DNA from: Lepidodermella squamata
Taxonomy: Eukaryota; Gastrotricha
Direction of reading: 5' to 3'
DNA length: 64,000 bases
NCBI GenBank assembly: GCA_047495785.1
Contig: JBLDXI010000042.1
Location: 2,356,001 to 2,420,000 of the forward strand
Part shown: piece after piece, positions 62,501-64,000 of the stretch
Position numbering within the stretch: position 1 is the first letter of the stretch
Layout of the letters: each line of letters begins with the position of its first letter
Translations under genes and position numbers: made by a program
Notes under the pieces: model-generated
The model's database searches: none
What the model was told of the DNA's origin: nothing
What the model saw: only the letters and a program-made list of their open reading frames with translations

Positions 62501-63796
62501 TGTAAGACACTTCGTCGTTGTCTTTGGCTTTGTCCCAATCAAACGTATTATTCGCTTGATACGCCCGATCGTAGTCTTCAAAATTTTCGGTAAAGCCATC
62601 CTTTTCATCAGTCACAACCACATCGACTAGCCGAAGCGATCGTTTGATAACTTGCACACATTGCTGGATGCTGTTCAAATACGACCCGAGAATTGTTGCC
62701 TTGACAGTCAGTTGTTTGTCCAAATCGCTGTGCGAGAAGGTACTCGACTGATCAGCTTTCGATAGAAGACCTTGAACCGACGTCAAAGAGGCGTATTCGC
62801 TTGAAATCACGTCAATTGCCTTGTTGAAAGAGGCCATCAGCTCATGCTTCGATTGGCTGGTTTTCGGCGAGTCTGCCAAGATCGAACTCCAGGCAATTCC
62901 GACATGAGCAGCTCCACAAAATTCAGACGCGATCGCCTTTTCGAAATGTTCTCGAGCCGTCGTGCCATCTGACTCGTTTTTCAAATAATCGTTACCGATG
63001 ACGACGTGGTAGAACAAATTTTTGACGACTCTATGCTCTTTGTAAGCTTCGCGCAACGAATCAAGCAATGCCTTGCATTCCGCCTCGGCTTTGTCTATCG
63101 GAATTTCTCTATCGTTGACCTTCTGTAAGAACATGGCCCACTGTTCTTCAATCGCGTTCAACACATTCGTTTCGTAAACCGTAGGCGTGAACTTCGTGAA
63201 GAGTTCTTTCAGCTCTTTGAATTCCCTCTTGAAAAACGACGTAATTTTCGACTTCCAGGAGCCCTGGTTCGTGTAAACTCGAACACGTAAATCGCAACGA
63301 ATTTCTTCGTTGAGAAATTTGCAGAATTCGGCGAAAAGTTTGTCCTTTTCCAAGATCAGTTTCAACTCATCGCCCTGGAACTGGATCAATTGCTGCGATT
63401 CGATCTCATCGCGTTGACTCTTCACCCGGCTCGGGTCGACGTTTTCGTAGTTGACCCCTAAAGCGGTCACGTTGAGAATCATCTGGCCAGTACCGAGTTT
63501 GCCCTGCCGAGCGGTTCGACCAAATGCCTGATCTTCGACACGTTGGTTCTGCGGCATGAAGGTGACGAGCACGTGAAGACCGCCCGATTTTTCAATGGCG
63601 TCCGTGTGGATATCGGTGCCACGTCCGGCTAAATTCGTTGCGATGATTATATCGCCGGGCTGGACTCGCTCGATTTGCCTCTCCTGGTCCATATTGTTCA
63701 TGGTGTAGAGTTTGATGGCGCTCGGGCGGTAACAGGCGCGCAATCGATCGTTCAAGACATTCGCTTGCTCGATTGTCTCGCAAATGATCAATACAC
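50504..63796 (-). CDS. SecA-like multidomain protein, 5' truncated by the window
   Basis: Visible exons (minus): 63796-61611, 57486-56450, 56223-55495, 51359-50504, all with GT-AG junctions in phase. Exon 1 enters in phase 1, so earlier exons lie outside. It shows the second half of a SecA-type motor: VLIICETIEQANVLNDRL, IIATNLAGRGTDI, GGLHVLVTFMPQNQRVEDQ and AFGRTARQGKLGTGQMIL with an arginine-finger-like pair. A long helical region follows, ending with a Lys-rich stretch. Exon 2 has hydrophobic segments (ICCLVGIATFQLLIGAALIT, GATVGMSLISEGISDM). Exon 4 contains KVGHAFYID, NDCFYSVYSKI and a helical Glu/Lys repeat tail. The GHA-NDC pair might be a cysteine-protease-like site, an inference only. 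Bacterial SecA moves proteins across membranes; what an animal version does is unknown. The spliced structure argues against contamination. It probably continues into 43160-42123. Confidence 0.8.
51534..51794. mobile_element. MITE with CAGAGGCGTAG ends and internal polyC
   Basis: Inverted ends CAGAGGCGTAGCCAGG and CAGAGGCGTAGACAGG, with the flanking sequence CTACTGCC/TTACTGCC partly duplicated. A G6 run near the left and an 18-base C run at 51763-51780 pair as extended inverted sequence. Confidence 0.75.
51892..53990 (+). mobile_element. Decayed Jockey-like non-LTR retrotransposon
   Basis: Plus-strand fragments in order: endonuclease end (VGSDHLPVTI near 52100), linker coding sequence (52140-52800), then reverse transcriptase pieces near 53220-53440 (EEIKRHISVLKTKAP, GFTPSKWKIAVITLIPKPS) and near 53770-53990 (LVVNKKKTNAVWYG, SSDLSFKESIRQCHLKMARI). 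Frameshifts and stops break it. It lies antisense inside an intron of the SecA-like gene and is split by the MITE at 52805-53137. Confidence 0.75.
52805..53137. mobile_element. 333-bp MITE nested in the Jockey-like element
   Basis: Perfect 14-bp inverted ends TTTGAAAGGGGCCG and CGGCCCCTTTCAAA. GCGTTGCGTTTGA-like sequence is duplicated around it. Confidence 0.7.
54068..55180 (+). mobile_element. Copia-type retroelement remnant (RNase H/C-terminal)
   Basis: The left part encodes GGPVSWASRKQPCVARSTLE, typical of Ty1/copia RNase H. The right part, after the inserted pogo-like element, encodes VRWLSTKEMLAELFTKP, the usual Copia polyprotein end. The two parts flank 54238-54937. Confidence 0.75.
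54238..54937. mobile_element. Pogo-like element, 700 bp, nested in Copia remnant
   Basis: Ends CCGTAAATACCGAATTA and its reverse complement with TA on each side (54236-54237 and 54938-54939). An internal plus-strand frame from 54444 begins MVKRRLSSSPAQTP and continues RRAWSVEHKIEVLTYEQTHS, like the N-terminal DNA-binding HTH of pogo/CENP-B-type transposases. A stop interrupts it shortly after and no catalytic domain follows, so the element is not autonomous. Confidence 0.8.
57490..59175. other. Intron sequence of the SecA-like gene
   Basis: Several short plus-strand frames (57613-58748) look like debris of a repeated element but match nothing I can name. A minus-strand frame near 59169-58870 also lacks a recognised domain. 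Confidence 0.4.
59176..61332. mobile_element. Tc1/mariner-type non-autonomous element, 2157 bp
   Basis: Ends CAGGGTGTTTCAGAACT and its near reverse complement, both continuing into GCGCACTA and GCGGCAAATG, flanked by TA (59174-59175 and 61333-61334). The tip CAGGGTGTT is shared with the element at 43403. The interior has no transposase; it contains a 191-bp tandem array. Confidence 0.85.
59985..60660 (+). repeat. 191-bp tandem array, about 3.5 units
   Basis: Units starting near 59997, 60188 and 60379 share GAGCTCTACAAGGCTGGTTG, then CGCGCCGAAAGTC and GGAGACGCATGTCAAACGAC. A fourth, diverged unit begins near 60560. Frames in the array are copies of one another. Confidence 0.9.
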
Positions 63797-64000
63797 CTGG
63801 AAAAGACGAAACGTGAATAAATATTGGAAAAGAGGGTGCAAAGCACAAGCCCTGAATATAGGGTCCCAGCATTAAACTACGCCAAAATAAGGCTTTTTGA
63901 GTTTTACTTTTCACGTATAGGAGATAAATGAAGTCAAAGTGACGGCCCTCGTTCGAAGAAGCGTGAAGAAATGTCGCCATCATATTCTTTATGAGCGATG
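63797..64000 (-). other. Intron and possible upstream exon of the SecA-like gene
   Basis: A strong acceptor (CTTTTCCAG) ends at 63797. Farther upstream an open stretch (ATFLHASSNEGRHFDFIYLL) followed by a GTAAAA donor could be the preceding exon in the needed phase 1, but the similarity is not clear enough to call. Confidence 0.3.

Noticed and set aside
50504-63796. Bacterial contamination as the source of the SecA-like sequence
   Set aside because: Exons join across in-phase GT-AG introns and share the contig with animal genes and transposons.

Overview
The window is animal nuclear DNA. Its genes are multi-exon with GT-AG introns, many only 50-60 bp long, and they encode animal proteins: agrin, CASK, HSPBAP1, sphingosine-1-phosphate lyase and TSR3. 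Compact introns, splice-acceptor-like AGs just before many start codons, a tight same-strand gene trio and a TTAGGG/TTAGG-type interstitial repeat suggest a small invertebrate, perhaps an ecdysozoan such as a tardigrade. The species cannot be fixed from the sequence alone. All exon models were built by hand from splice sites and reading phase; every full model closes to a whole number of codons.

Layout: 351-9592 (+) is a complete 16-exon agrin gene (2140 aa). 10112-13307 (+) is a cluster of tiny three-exon genes, each encoding a single-pass membrane microprotein of 40-41 aa. They are too short for ordinary ORF calling, and their middle exon is 46 nt in every copy. 13782-21117 (-) holds three tandem secreted trypsin-like proteases with Asn before the predicted mature N-terminus and a shared C-terminal signature. 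23656-28072 (-) is an operon-like trio, TSR3 - S1P lyase - HSPBAP1, with only 105 bp between the first two. 29261-35958 (+) is a complete 11-exon CASK gene (984 aa). 38274-38572 (-) is a probable 7SL/SRP RNA gene with a TATA box and a Pol III T-run. 39600-40277 (-) is a gene of unknown function.

From about 42 kb to the right edge, the minus strand carries one very large gene. It encodes the C-terminal half of a SecA-type helicase motor fused to a long helical/membrane region, a possible cysteine-protease-like module and probably a C-terminal exon with a coding minisatellite. Its 5' end lies outside the window. Its introns of 4-7 kb hold most of the mobile DNA seen here: mariner/Tc1-like, piggyBac-like and pogo-like non-autonomous elements, a MITE with polyC, and decayed Jockey-like and Copia-like retroelements, some nested. 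The upstream gene-dense half is nearly free of such elements.

The items most worth follow-up are the microprotein cluster, the spliced SecA-like gene, the protease trio with its unusual activation site and C-terminus, and the operon/trans-splicing signature.
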